A stretch of 64,000 nt of DNA from Flaccisagitta enflata (Eukaryota > Chaetognatha > Sagittoidea > Aphragmophora), in the NCBI GenBank assembly GCA_965153355.1, contig OZ231128.1, positions 32,798,001-32,862,000 on the forward strand, read 5' to 3'. The notes under the pieces were generated by a model that saw only the letters and a list, made by a program, of their open reading frames with translations, made no database searches and was not told where the DNA came from. Shown piece by piece: positions 9,838-21,250 of this stretch; position 1 is the stretch's first letter; every line of letters starts with the position of its first letter. Made by a program: the position numbers and the translations under genes.

Positions 9838-9927
<90 letters not shown>

Positions 9928-10180
9928 ACAGTGAAACAGTGAGAGAAAGACAGTGAGAGAATGGGAGAGAGAGAGAGGGAGGGAGAGAGGGAGGGAGAGA
10001 GAGAGAAAGGGAGAGAGAGGGGGGAAGAGAGAGGGAGGGAAAGAGAGGAGGTGAGAGGGAGGGAGGGAGAGAGGAAGAGGGAGGGAGGGAGAGAGAGGGG
10101 GAGTGAGAGGGATAGAGAGAAAGAGGGGAGAGACGAGGGATAAGAGAGAGAAAAAAAAACACACACACACAGAGATAGAT

Positions 10181-10277
<97 letters not shown>

Positions 10278-10385
10278 AAAGAGAGACACACACAGAGACA
10301 GATAGAGACAGAGAGGAACAGACACACACACACATACACACACACACACATACACACACACATACACACACACACACACACACAC
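9838..10385. repeat. Compound (GA)n / (GGGA)-rich / (GA)n / (CA)n microsatellite
   Basis: GA run 9838-9924, a degenerate purine tract with GGGA and GAGG units to about 10150, a second GA run 10182-10273, then CA/CATA runs to 10385. A nearly unbroken purine strand of over 400 bases. All frames through it are low-complexity. Confidence 0.9.
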
Positions 10386-10673
10386 GTAAGCAGATAAATA
10401 TAATGGGGAGAAAGAAGGAACTGAAATATAAAAAAAAACAAAATTAATCTTACAATTTTTTTCCGGTCGGCGAGAGCCGCCTTTACTGGTATTGCAGCTG
10501 GTTAACTGGTGTTGATGACGGAATGATTTGGGGACCCACGGGGGTGACAGGTACTTAGATTTGTGGCGGGATCTGGGGTAGTGCGTAGCGTGTAGCGCCA
10601 CTGCTCGGGAGGGAAGATGGCAGGTTGGAAGTTTTTTAGATGCTCTTAGAAGGGGTAAAACAAGAAGAAAAAG

Positions 10674-10679
10674 AAAAAG

Positions 10680-10710
<31 letters not shown>

Positions 10711-10790
10711 GGAAGAGGGAGAGGAAGAACAAGAACAAGAACAAGAACAAGAACAAGAACAAGAACAAGAACAAGAGGAAAAAAAAGGGG
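10674..10790. repeat. (CAA)n and (AAGAAC)n tract
   Basis: CAACAA units followed by about eight AGAACA hexamers and a G-rich end. The surrounding intervals 10386-10673 and 10791-11105 show no gene. Confidence 0.8.
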
Positions 10791-11107
10791 GCAAACGGGG
10801 CAAAATGTGATTATGAATAAAAAGTAAACAAGATCATTTAATGGTACTCTTTGCAGAGATCTAGCTCCTAAACCGTTTGAGATACAGACTTGAAGTTGGT
10901 CTAGAATGAAAGATTTTTTGAAAATCTTTAAAAATGACCTAACTGAAAATGGTAAAAATTATTTTTTTGGTCTGTATTATTCAAAAATAAAGAGGTGCGT
11001 CTTCTTTTTTTATTCGCGTGGTACCTGTCAATAAGGTTTATGCATGTATCCCACTTGTATTGACAACCTGAATTTTTAACCACTTTGGCTAGATACGACA
11101 TGGAATA

Positions 11108-11308
11108 TAACAAGGCCGGAAACGGCTACCGAAGTCGCATGTGGGTGGGCAGGGGCCATATTTATGGTCACTAGACCATTTGGGCAGGAGCAGTGGGGTA
11201 AAAAAAAAATCTTAAAGAGAAGTAGAATGTGACCAATTAACCAACCAACCGACCGACCGACCGATGGACAAAGCAGGTTGTAGAGTCGCATGCACGCGAC
11301 GCGACAAA
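11108..11308 (-). mobile_element. Type I HINE-like element, subfamily Ia
   Basis: Left border AACAAGGCCGGAAACGGCTA, partner AGTCGCATGTGGG, GGGCAGGGGCC and GGGCAGGAGCAGT boxes, CCAACCGACCGACC array, GGACAAAGCAGG and terminal palindrome GTCGCATGCACGCGAC followed by GCGACAAAC. The interval 11309-11694 after it shows no recognised feature. Confidence 0.7.
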
Positions 11309-11694
11309 CAACTACTTATCTAGTGTTGGAAAAAAGGTTTTACTACGAGGAAAAAATTTATGGATACCTGAAAAGCAGCATCAACTTTGAGAGAATGTTA
11401 CTTTTGAACAAATAAAGTTACAACAAGAATCATTCCATTTCCAAAATCGTTTAAACTCTTTCAGTTTCAGTTTTAAATTCTACAAGGATAGACTCAGTTG
11501 CTCAATTTTTTTAAGAGTAGCTTTCTTCAAAAGTTGATGTTTTTTCCAGGTGCCCTCAAACTTATTTCTTTGCTTGTACTGAGAGAATTGTAACAATACC
11601 GCGTGGAACATAAATTCTAATTTTGATGTTTTTAATCACGTTTTATAACTTTTAGAGGTCAAAGTTCGAAGCCGTTGCCTGACATTTCATATTT

Positions 11695-11889
<195 letters not shown>

Positions 11890-12842
11890 GCAACTCCCCT
11901 TCTGCAGACCGATCTACAGAGCCTCGACCACTATTATTTCGTTGTCTAGGTTGATGCCCTCGAAATATCTTATCAACCAAATCATCACAAAATTGAAATT
12001 TTCTTTAAAAATGTCTGATGGAAAACGATTCCATTTAACCCCCAAGAGGCGAAACGTACAATGCTCCAAGCCTCCAAATGTTACAAAATTTTTGACAATA
12101 ACAATGTCTTATGATAAAACATCCTTGGGCTTGTTTATGCTTTGTATAGAAAATATTTTACACTGCAGCAAAGCAGGACTACCTTTTATATGATAACACA
12201 ATAGCTGTATAAAAAATAATAGTTATTAATAATATTAGTTGCATAATTAGCTACATAGGTAATAAAAAAATCATTGGGACACAAGACTCGTTGGGAGACA
12301 GATTTCGGCTTGCTGCCCCAAAAATTTGGGTTCAAATACGCCCCTGGTTCTTTCTTTCCGACCTTCCATGTAACCCAGGCTCTATAGAAGTGAAACGATA
12401 CCTCAGAACTATTAGATATTATCAACCTACTCTGCCTTACACCATGTACTTGGAAAAACTTAGCAATTCATATCGGAGGTTTTTTTTTTTTTTAACGAGG
12501 ACATATCGACTGCCAACGCCAATGCAAGGGTGGCCACGACGACAACGAAGAAGGCGTGAATGTTGACGAGAAAAACGACGACGATGACGATGACGAAATA
12601 GAGGATGAGGATGGCGGATATGGTAAATATCGCAAATAGCGAATGAATATTCATTTGAATCATAAGCACCTATATCTACTTTTTTATCTAGCCAGTTGGT
12701 GTCTCTTTTGTCCAGGTGACTTTTTGCGTCGGTAAAGTTATCGGAAAGCTATGATTACCTCAGGAGGCGAGATGGTCGATAACCTTATCATGGTTACACC
12801 GTTACAGTCTGACTTTATGGTTGACTTGTCTTAACATCGTTC

Positions 12843-12904
<62 letters not shown>

Positions 12905-12952
12905 AAACAAAAACAAAAACAAAAACAAAAACAAAAACAAAAACAACAACAA

Positions 12953-12990
<38 letters not shown>
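12843..12990. repeat. (CAA)n with (CAAAAA)n core
   Basis: CAA units flank about seven CAAAAA hexamers. The same order appears at 15233-15397 with different unit numbers, as expected for slippage after duplication. Confidence 0.95.
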
Positions 12991-12991
<1 letters not shown>

Positions 12992-13916
12992 ATTCCTTTC
13001 CCGGTTTCTTTTTCTGGCGACAGCAAAGCTCACAATATTGGTATTCAGAAGACATCACGTGCGAGATGGCCTGGAGATGGCGATCTAGTTTTTTCCCTTG
13101 AAGATATCTTGAAAACGTGTTATTCGTCTGGACTGATCACAAAAAATGATGGAGAAAATCTCTTTGACTTTTTTTTCTTGGTTTTTTTTTCGGGGGGGAG
13201 GGGGGGAAGGCGGGTGGGGGCTTACTGATATTTTGCAAAAGTAAGTGGGAATCGTCTTAAGATATCAAACAAACAAACATATCAGACTGATTCCTTCAAA
13301 CAAACAAACAAACAAAAAACAAAAGCAAAGGCACCCCCCCCCTCCCCCAAAAAAGAAGATTAGCCAGACAAACATCTTAACCATAAAACTTTTTTCCTTG
13401 CTTGTGATTTCCCATCATAGATATCCCTGTGGAATCGAATCAATGTCCGTCATCACATCGTTTTTCTAACAGTCATCCCGTTCTTCCATTTTCTAACTCA
13501 TTTCTGTGCACTGACTCCTTTCCCATGTACAGTCAATGTACAAGCACGGTATACATACACTGTATACATCATATGGTTGATGTTGATCAAATTTTGTTGT
13601 GATTGTAATAGCCAGCTATTTATCAGAACTTCAACTTTGTTTTATAGTTCAACTTGTACATTTATGTACCAGATGAAATTCTGGTGTACATTATCGTTCA
13701 TTTCCTCCCTCATTCGTGGCTGCACCTTAAGAGGGAACAGTGGCACTGGATGGTCTTGTTTCCTTATTTCAGAATGCCTCACTTTTTCCGTCGCGCTTTT
13801 ATTTATGTCCTTTTACCTTTCCCTGTTGACCAGCTCTATATACCTGCGAGCAAACGGCGAAAAAAAGGGGAAAAAAAAGCTCTGAACAGGGCAAGTAATA
13901 ATTCAAAGGGAATGAG

Positions 13917-14140
13917 AACAAGGCCGATCGGGCAACGATGCGTCCCGAATCCCGACTATGTCACTGTATGTCATAAATTACACGCTGAACATGTGTGACG
14001 TACAAAGGGACATAGGACAGAAGGACAGGTTTTGAAAAGAACCTATAAAACGAGCCTTGATAGGATGGATGGACTGATGGATGGATGGACAGATGGACGG
14101 ATAGACCCTCATACAGAAATACGAAGACGCATCTAAAAAA
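13917..14140 (-). mobile_element. Type I HINE-like element, subfamily Ib (first duplicate)
   Basis: AACAAGGCCGATCGGGCAAC start, CGATGCGTCC, a 100-bp middle, GGATGGAC repeats, TAGACCCTCATACAGAAATA and GACGCATCTAAAAAA. The terminal palindrome has decayed (GATGCGTCTTCGTATT), while the subterminal pair GATGCGTC/GACGCATC is kept. The 3' hairpin is the palindrome CCGATCGG. Confidence 0.65.
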
Positions 14141-14424
14141 GTGAAATCGGTTGCAGCTGCTTCATGAATAATAAAGTTGCAAAAAATGATGTTATGATGA
14201 AATAAATCAGATGACGTGAAACATAAAACAGATAAGTCGCACTCAGATAAACAACGAGTGTAATATACAAATATGAAATTGATATCATTGCAGTATTTGC
14301 ATCATGCAACGTTAATGGCATGGAAGCGAGATGTAGCATAATTGGTATGCCTCCCTTTTACCATCACCATTGATTTATAATCAAACGAATCCATGTGTCT
14401 AATAGGAAAAATTGTCATTTGAAC

Positions 14425-14489
14425 AATGTAACAAATGACAATGTAACAAATATCAATGTAACAAATAACAATGTAACAAATAACATGAT
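14425..14489. repeat. 15-bp tandem repeat, four units
   Basis: Four copies of AATGTAACAAATAAC with small changes. The duplicate is at 18256-18320. Confidence 0.85.
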
Positions 14490-15010
14490 GGATGAAGATG
14501 AAATTGCGATGAAGCGAAATCATGAGTCACGTCTAGCCAAGAAACAAACATTTCACTGCATGGAATCTCATTACCACGCAGCGCAGACTGTGTACACAGA
14601 GAGTGAAAAAAAAATTTCTGTATAGATGTTTATGGCTGGTCGTAAAAAAAGGCTTTTCCCCTCTTTGTTAATTGCATAAAAAATGATAAAAGGGCATAAA
14701 CACGGCCAAAACGGCAAAACCGTGCGCGACCTGTCAATTGAGTACTGAATTTTGAGATGGCATAGAAAATCTCAGCAACTCCATCGGCAAATGGCTGAAT
14801 GAGCCAATAATGAAATGAAGTTATGAATGAATGAGTTTGACAGGAAATTAAGATCAAAGAGATGGACAAAGAATGATGACGACTACAATGGAAAGAACAA
14901 TCACATGCCATTCTCTTCATGGAGGGACTGACAGAAGATCCATCTGGCAAACTACAGGTGGAAGGACAAACCGACATTTTTCTTAACTATATGCGTGATC
15001 GCCTATAATA

Positions 15011-15233
15011 ATGGTAAATATCGCAAATAGCGAATGAATATTCATTTGAATCATAAGCACCTATATCTACTTTTTTATCTAGCCAGTTGGTGTCTCTTTT
15101 GTCCAGGTGACTTTTTGCGTCGGTAAAGTTATCGGAAAGCTATGATTACCTCAGGAGGCGAGATGGTCGATAACCTTATCATGGTTACACCGTTACAGTC
15201 TGACTTTATGGTTGACTTGTCTTAACATCGTTC

Positions 15234-15289
<56 letters not shown>

Positions 15290-15337
15290 AAACAAAAACA
15301 AAAACAAAAACAAAAACAAAAACAAAAACAACAACAA

Positions 15338-15397
<60 letters not shown>
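15011..15397. repeat. Second copy, part A, of the tandem duplication
   Basis: Matches 12620-12990 at an offset of 2391, apart from CAA unit numbers. It directly abuts the end of the first copy. Confidence 0.95.
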
Positions 15398-15544
15398 CCA
15401 TGCTAAGTGAATATTTCGGTTCAATTATCATTAACACTTGCTTGTGCGTTGGCTACAAACTAGAGAGCGTTTTACATGGTTGTGCGAGCCCAAGGGAAAT
15501 GCCATATAGAGGCCATAAAGGTCATTTTTCAAAAAAAATTACAG

Positions 15545-15622
15545 ACCATCCGACAGGCCGACGGACATATGGACAGGCCGACCAACCAACCATTGAAGTA
15601 ATGTGTGTCCGCGACTGAAAAT
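15545..15622 (-). mobile_element. Type I element fragment
   Basis: Minus strand: TTCAGTCGCGGACACACATT, then a short GGTTGGTTGGTCGGCC array and CCGTCGGCCTGTC. No 3' domain is seen. Confidence 0.4.
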
Positions 15623-16244
15623 CAGTCGTCTTTGTCTCTAATGCAAAAAATCATCATTTCATTTAGTTTGGGAAAATGGTTTAAGGGATAGGGATTGTAG
15701 GACAAGATGGGGTGAGTCGAATAAAATCGAGATGGTAATCTTGCTGGGAAATGGTGGATTTTAGCTTGGAAGGGATGTATCGGTTCTGGGGTGACAAATG
15801 GTAAGCCAGAAAATCCGTGGTTTTCAGTCACGCGCTCGAGACTCTAAGCGTTGTTTTGCCATTGGTATATATCGGTATTTGGTCATTAACACTATTTTTG
15901 AAGCCACGCCGGTCATTTTCCATAATCACAAGAATTGTTTTGTTGTTATTGTTCTCAAGACTCAAGTGCTACCTTAGAAAAAGAAACTTCCAAGCTGTTT
16001 TAGAATAGTACTCATCGGAAACAGAGATGACTGGGGTAACCAGACTATCCTGATTTATTCAATATATGCAACTTATTTCTTTGTTACTTTTTCTTCTATC
16101 CTGACTTATTCCATGTATATGTGGTCTTTTAATTCGTTAGCAAAATGAGCGACAGAAACAACACATGCAACTGATTTGTTTGTTACTTTTTCCAAGACAT
16201 TGTCATCACTATGTAGTTGAGTGCTATGTGTGATGTATATACAC

Positions 16245-16766
16245 TAGCTTGCACTGAACTGACAATAACCAATAAAATCAGAACTCCACAAGTAGTTCTT
16301 ATTGTGGGGCTGTCTTGGGCTTCCAATGACATCATTTTTGGTCTGAAAAAATTGCATCTTGCTGTCCGCGCCTTACCTTGAATTTTCCTTCAGCCTATGG
16401 GAAACCAAAAATTTCAAAGTGCTTAAATCTCTGTTTTGACTGCAGATTTGAAATCTGCAGAAAAAACTGTTAATTGAAAGTGCTTTCCTTTTTTCAATAT
16501 TCCAACTAGAAGGTGCTCAAAATAAGTGTCAAAGTTTGCAAAACTTACCTTTCTCTTTTATTTATATGTAAAATCGCCGAACTTACCTTTTTTTATATCT
16601 TTAAGATGAATTTTGTCTATGATCCCGAAGGGATATTGAAAAAAGGAAAGCACTTGCAAATTTTTCAAACCAAAATTGATGCCATTAGAAGCCCAAGACA
16701 GCCCCACAACAAGAACTACTTGTAGAATTCTGATTTTATTGCTTTTAGTCATTTAGGTACAAGCTA
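16245..16766. mobile_element. hAT-like MITE with 8-bp target duplication
   Basis: Ends TAGCTTG ... CAAGCTA, flanked on both sides by ATATACAC (16237-16244 and 16767-16774). Long inverted arms continue inward: AATAAAATCAGAA, ACAAGTAGTTCTT and GGGGCTGTCTTGGGCTTC pair with 16680-16741, and GTGCTTTCCTTTTTTCAATA pairs with 16635-16654. The 8-bp duplication is the hAT hallmark. No transposase. Confidence 0.75.
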
Positions 16767-16827
16767 ATATACACAAAGTAATCTGTGTAAAGAACACACC
16801 GAGCACGCTACTGTTGTCCTGTTTCAT

Positions 16828-18841
16828 AATTCCTTTCCCGGTTTCTTTTTCTGGCGACAGCAAAGCTCACAATATTGGTATTCAGAAGACATCACGTGCG
16901 AGATGGCCTGGAGATGGCGATCTAGTTTTTTCCCTTGAAGATATCTTGAAAACGTGTTATTTGTCTGGACTGATCACAAAAAATGATGGAGAAAATCTCT
17001 TTGACTTTTTTTTCTTGGTTTTTTTTTCGGGGGGGAGGGGGGGAAGGCGGGTGGGGGCTTACTGATATTTTGCAAAAGTAAGTGGGAATCGTCTTAAGAT
17101 ATCAAACAAACAAACATATCAGACTGATTCCTTCAAACAAACAAACAAACAAAAAACAAAAGCAAAGGCACCCCCCCCCCTCCCCCAAAAAAGAAGATTA
17201 GCCAGACAAACTTCTTAACCATAAAACTTTTTTCCTTGCTTGTGATTTCCCATCATAGATATCCCTGTGGAATCGAATCAATGTCCGTCATCACATCGTT
17301 TTTCTAACAGTCATCCCGTTCTTCCATTTTCTAACTCATTTCTGTGCACTGACTCCTTTCCCATGTACAGTCAATGTACAAGCACGGACACTGTATACAT
17401 CATATGGTTGATGTTGATCAAATTTTGTTGTGATTGTAATAGCCAGCTATTTATCAGAACTTCAACTTTGTTTTATAGTTCAACTTGTACATTTATGTAC
17501 CAGATGAAATTCTGGTGTACATTATCGTTCATTTCCTCCCTCATTCGTGGCTGCACCTTAAGAGGGAACAGTGGCACTGGATGGTCTTGTTTCCTTATTT
17601 CAGAATGCCTCACTTTTTCCGTCGCGCTTTTATTTATGTCCTTTTACCTTTCCCTGTTGACCAGCTCTATATACCTGCGAGCAAACGGCGAAAAAAAGGG
17701 GAAAAAAAAGCTCTGAACAGGGCAAGTAATAATTCAAAGGGAATGAGAACAAGGCCGATCGGGCAACGATGCGTCCCGAATCCCGACTATGTCACTGTAT
17801 GTCATAAATTACACGCTGAACATGTGTGACGTACAAAGGGACATAGGACAGAAGGACAGGTTTTGAAAAGAACCTATAAAACGAGCCTTGATAGGATGGA
17901 TGGACTGATGGATGGATGGACAGATGGACGGATAGACCCTCATACAGAAATACGAAGACGCATCTAAAAAAGTGAAATCGGTTGCAGCTGCTTCATGAAT
18001 AATAAAGTTGCAAAAAATGATGTTATGATGAAATAAATCAGATGACGTGAAACATAAAACAGATAAGTCGCACTCAGATAAACAACGAGTGTAATATACA
18101 AATATGAAATTGATATCATTGCAGTATTTGCATCATGCAACGTTAATGGCATGGAAGCGAGATGTAGCATAATTGGTATGCCTCCCTTTTACCATCACCA
18201 TTGATTTATAATCAAACGAATCCATGTGTCTAATAGGAAAAATTGTCATTTGAACAATGTAACAAATGACAATGTAACAAATATCAATGTAACAAATAAC
18301 AATGTAACAAATAACATGATGGATGAAGATGAAATTGCGATGAAGCGAAATCATGAGTCACGTCTAGCCAAGAAACAAACATTTCACTGCATGGAATCTC
18401 ATTACCACGCAGCGCAGACTGTGTACACAGAGAGTGAAAAAAAAATTTCTGTATAGATGTTTATGGCTGGTCGTAAAAAAAGGCTTTTCCCCTCTTTGTT
18501 AATTGCATAAAAAATGATAAAAGGGCATAAACACGGCCAAAACGGCAAAACCGTGCGCGACCTGTCAATTGAGTACTGAATTTTGAGATGGCATAGAAAA
18601 TCTCAGCAACTCCATCGGCAAATGGCTGAATGAGCCAATAATGAAATGAAGTTATGAATGAATGAGTTTGACAGGAAATTAAGATCAAAGAGATGGACAA
18701 AGAATGATGACGACTACAATGGAAAGAACAATCACATGCCATTCTCTTCATGGAGGGACTGACAGAAGATCCATCTGGCAAACTACAGGTGGAAGGACAA
18801 ACCGACATTTTTCTTAACTATATGCGTGATCGCCTATAATA
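16828..18841. repeat. Second copy, part B, of the tandem duplication
   Basis: Matches 12991-15010. Differences seen by eye: C/T at about 13126/16963, one base in a poly-C run, A/T in CAAACATCTT versus CAAACTTCTT, and a 7-base deletion (GGTATACATACACTG versus GGACACTG). The rest appears identical. Confidence 0.95.
17748..17971 (-). mobile_element. Type I HINE-like element, subfamily Ib (second duplicate)
   Basis: Same as 13917-14140 at an offset of 3831; it arrived by the segmental duplication, not by its own insertion. Confidence 0.65.
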
Positions 18842-19583
18842 AAGATGGGGACTGGAGCGTGTGAGCCAGTTATAGATTGCCTCGGAGACGCTCAAAAAAA
18901 AAAAAAAAAAAAAACAGAGATAAAATCGTGAGACGCAAGTTTATTTTTAGATGCAAAAAAAATTCTCTTTCGAAAGCAGTTAGGATAAAAAATGGACAAG
19001 ACTTCCTGATACAGCCTCTTTCGTGCTCGTCGGCTATATTTGTCTACATTTTCTCTCTCTCTCTCTCTCTCTCTCTTTTACTATCCTTTTTTTCCCGCCG
19101 TACTCGTCTGTCTCTTTCTCCCTCTGCCTATTTCACTCTCAATTTTTCCTCCGCCATGTTCCTATTAATTTTGTCCACATATATGAATTATATTTGCTGA
19201 TTTTAGCTGTTCTTCATGGTTGGTTCTGTATCGCGACGTGTAATGGTTGAACAGGATGTATGATATTCTATACATTAAGAGGCCATACCCCCTTAACCTA
19301 ATGGAGACTTTAAATTTGGCTTGAACGATCAGGACGAGCGTACAAATCAGAAAGGCATCAGAGAGATTTTTCTTATTTGCCTCCTGGGCCAAAATATTGG
19401 AGGAACACCGATTTAATCCTAAAGGTTCCCAAGTTTAGATGGACCTCTTCATCCTGGCTGCACAAGAAAATATCATAAATCGCTCTGAAGTCCCTAAAAG
19501 CATTCCCCTTATTATCATTCATGCCAATGTCAAGGTTGACAAACCGTTTATCATTTATGCTTTAGTGAAGAGTGGCCTGTTTG
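18842..19583. other. Interval with poly-A and a short (CT)n, no gene recognised
   Basis: An A run at 18894-18914, CT run at 19051-19076, otherwise mixed sequence without a supported feature. Confidence 0.5.
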
Positions 19584-19632
19584 TGTTTGTGTTTGTGTTT
19601 GTGTTTGTGCTTATGTGTGTTTGTGTTTATGC

Positions 19633-19718
<86 letters not shown>
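19584..19718. repeat. (TTTGTG)n, (GT)n and (CT)n compound microsatellite
   Basis: Five TTTGTG units, then GT to about 19687, then CT to 19718. Immediately after lies a CCGCTGCCG-rich patch (19868-19950) without a credible gene. Confidence 0.9.
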
Positions 19719-19723
<5 letters not shown>

Positions 19724-20060
19724 CATCGTTGCCGTGGCCATTTCCTCTCCACAAAGCACGATCGTGAGGAAGAGGCTAGATAATGAAAAGGAGTTCGGCG
19801 TCAACCTGGAAGCAATCCAACTAGAGTTATGATGCTGGAAATGGCATTTCCTATTTTTCTCCACTCATTTCCGCCATTGCTGCTGCCGCCGCTGCCTCTG
19901 CTTTTTCCGCCACTGCCGCTGCCGCTTCCTGCACTGCAGCAACCGCCACCTTCCCCCTTGTCCGTTCCTAACGCCTCCATCGCCTGAAATCGCCTTCTCC
20001 TCCTGTTGTGCCACCATTCGTCTCTACTACCACTCCCATCAGATGATGTTCTTTCGTTTT

Positions 20061-20750
20061 TGGGCAGCGGCCCCGAAGGGGACAAAGTCCTGTTGAACAC
20101 AGGGGGACGTTCGTTTGTCCGTTCGTTCGTTTGTTCGTCCCCCCCTCACCAGGCCCCTCAGGCCTCAAATCTGGCCTCTGAGACCTCAAATCTGGCCTCT
20201 CAGGCCTCAAATCCAGCCTCTCAGGCCTCAAATCCAGCCTCTCAGGCCTCAAATCCGGCCTCTCAGGCCTCAAATCCAACCTCGCAGGCCTCGAACCTGG
20301 CCTCTCAGGCCTCAAATTAGGCTTCTCAGACCTCAAATCCAAATTTTCAGGCCTCAAACCTGGCCTCTCAGGCCTCGAATTAGGCCTCTCAGGCCTCAAA
20401 TCAGGCCTCTCAGGCCTTAAATCAGCTATCTAAGCCTTAATCTATTGCTCTCAGGCTTCAAATCAGTCGTCTGACCTTTAAGCCTTAATCCAGCTCTCTC
20501 AAGCATCAAGTCAGCCCTCTCAAGCTTCTGGTTAGCATTCTGAGGCCTTACATCAGCCGTCTTACACCTCAGTTTAGGCTCTTGAAGGCCTTCAGTAAGC
20601 CCTCTATAGCTTCTCATCCACTTCTTCAGGCAGGACGAACGAAAGTCCCCCTGTGTTCTACAGGACTTCGTCCCCTTCGCTCCAATTCACAATCACTCAA
20701 AGCAGGACAACGGGTATCGCTGACCACATATTGCCCTTGGGCGACCTGTT
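20061..20750 (+). mobile_element. Type II HINE-like element, copy with ~19-bp array
   Basis: Starts TTTTTGGGCAGCGGCC. Three adjacent small hairpins follow: CCCC-GAA-GGGG, GGAC-AAA-GTCC and CCTGT ... ACAGG. Next comes GTTCGTTTGTCCGTTCG, then an array of GCCTCTCAGGCCTCAAATC units. At 20633-20680 there is an inverted copy of the start (ACGAACGAAAGTCCCCCTGT ... CGTCCCCTTCG), then the 3' domain GGACAACGGGTATCGCTGAC, CATATTGCCCTTGGGCGACC and TGTT. The inverted arms are about 50 bp. No coding capacity. Confidence 0.75.
20155..20430. repeat. ~19-bp tandem array GCCTCTCAGGCCTCAAATC
   Basis: About 14 consecutive units, tapering into degenerate ones to about 20600. Each unit holds the palindrome-rich core AGGCCT. 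Not a CRISPR array: there are no unique spacers. Confidence 0.9.
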
Positions 20751-21010
20751 AGTCGCGTGCTACGCGACTCTATAAGCCACTTTTTGGTCGGTCCGTCCGT
20801 CCGTCCGTCCGTCCGTCGGTCCGTCTGTCACAAAACTCTTTTGAAGGTTTTTAAGGCGTTTTTTATGTCTCTGAATGGTAGGGAGGGAACTTTGTGGAGT
20901 AAACAGCTATTTCAAATGTCTTTTTGAAAAAAAAAATTGTTTGTCAGTCTGTCTGTCTGTCTTTTTTTGTAAATGCCGATGCACGCGACTTAGGTCTAAT
21001 GACCTTGTTT
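20748..21010 (+). mobile_element. Type I HINE-like element, subfamily Ia
   Basis: Begins TTAGTCGCGTGCTACGCGAC directly after the TGTT end of the type II element. CTCTATAAGCCACTTTTTGG, GTCC array, middle, then GCACGCGAC, the perfect hairpin AGGTC-TAAT-GACCT (20992-21005) and TTGTTT. Confidence 0.75.
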
Positions 21011-21250
21011 CGTCGCGTGCTACGCGACTCTACACCCCGCTTTGTCGGTCCGTCGGTCCGTCCGTCAGTCCGTCCGTCGGTCTGTCCGTCGGTCCGTCCG
21101 TCCGTCGGTCCGTCCGTCCGTCACACTTTACTTTTTTTTGTTTTTTTGCGTTCTTTGGCCTCACTGCTCCTGCCCAAATGATGAAGTGACCTCAAATATG
21201 GCCCCTGCCCACCCGCACGCGACTGGGGTAGCCGTGTATCCGGCCTTGTT
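21011..21250 (+). mobile_element. Type I HINE-like element, subfamily Ia, well-preserved copy
   Basis: CGTCGCGTGCTACGCGAC, TCTACACCCCGCTTTGTC, CGTC/GGTC array, TCACACTTTAC, CTGCTCCTGCCC, GCCCCTGCCCACCC, GCACGCGACT, hairpin GCCG-TGTATC-CGGC (21231-21244) and CTTGTT. It follows the preceding copy with no intervening sequence. Closely related to 33853-34085 and 40158-40384. Confidence 0.85.

Larger units (their letters stand above)
12620..15010. repeat. First copy of a ~2.4-kb tandem duplication
   Basis: Begins ATGGTAAATATCGCAAATAG and ends GCGTGATCGCCTATAATA. Part A (12620-12990) ends in a CAA/CAAAAA array; part B (12991-15010) begins AATTCCTTTCCCGG. A recurs at 15011-15397 and B at 16828-18841 with only a handful of differences. 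Frames inside (13577-13885, 13654-13998) are identical in both copies, have no recognisable domain, and are not called as genes. Confidence 0.95.
15398..16827. other. ~1.43-kb segment present only in the second duplicate
   Basis: Lies between the CAA array and AATTCCTTTCCCGG, which are directly joined in the first copy. It contains a type I fragment (about 15545-15622) and the hAT-like MITE at 16245-16766. No gene recognised. Confidence 0.85.

Noticed and set aside
12300-12370. A tRNA suggested by the B-box-like GGGTTCAAATAC
   Set aside because: No acceptor or anticodon stem can be formed around it.
13577-13998. Overlapping ~100-codon frames conserved in both duplicates (also 17267-17829)
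   Set aside because: Identity is explained by the recent duplication of DNA; no domain, start context or codon pattern supports a protein.
19860-19950. Ala/Pro-rich coding exon suggested by a GCCGCTGCC-rich patch
   Set aside because: Short imperfect trinucleotide repeat without splice sites or a supported frame.
20155-20430. CRISPR-like array of ~19-bp repeats
   Set aside because: Units are contiguous with no unique spacers, lie inside a type II element, and the DNA is clearly eukaryotic.
21011-21250. IS200/IS605-like single-strand transposon with guide sequences
   Set aside because: The subterminal hairpins are suggestive, but there is no TnpA-like frame, and the GTCC array and inverted 9-mers are features of HINE elements.
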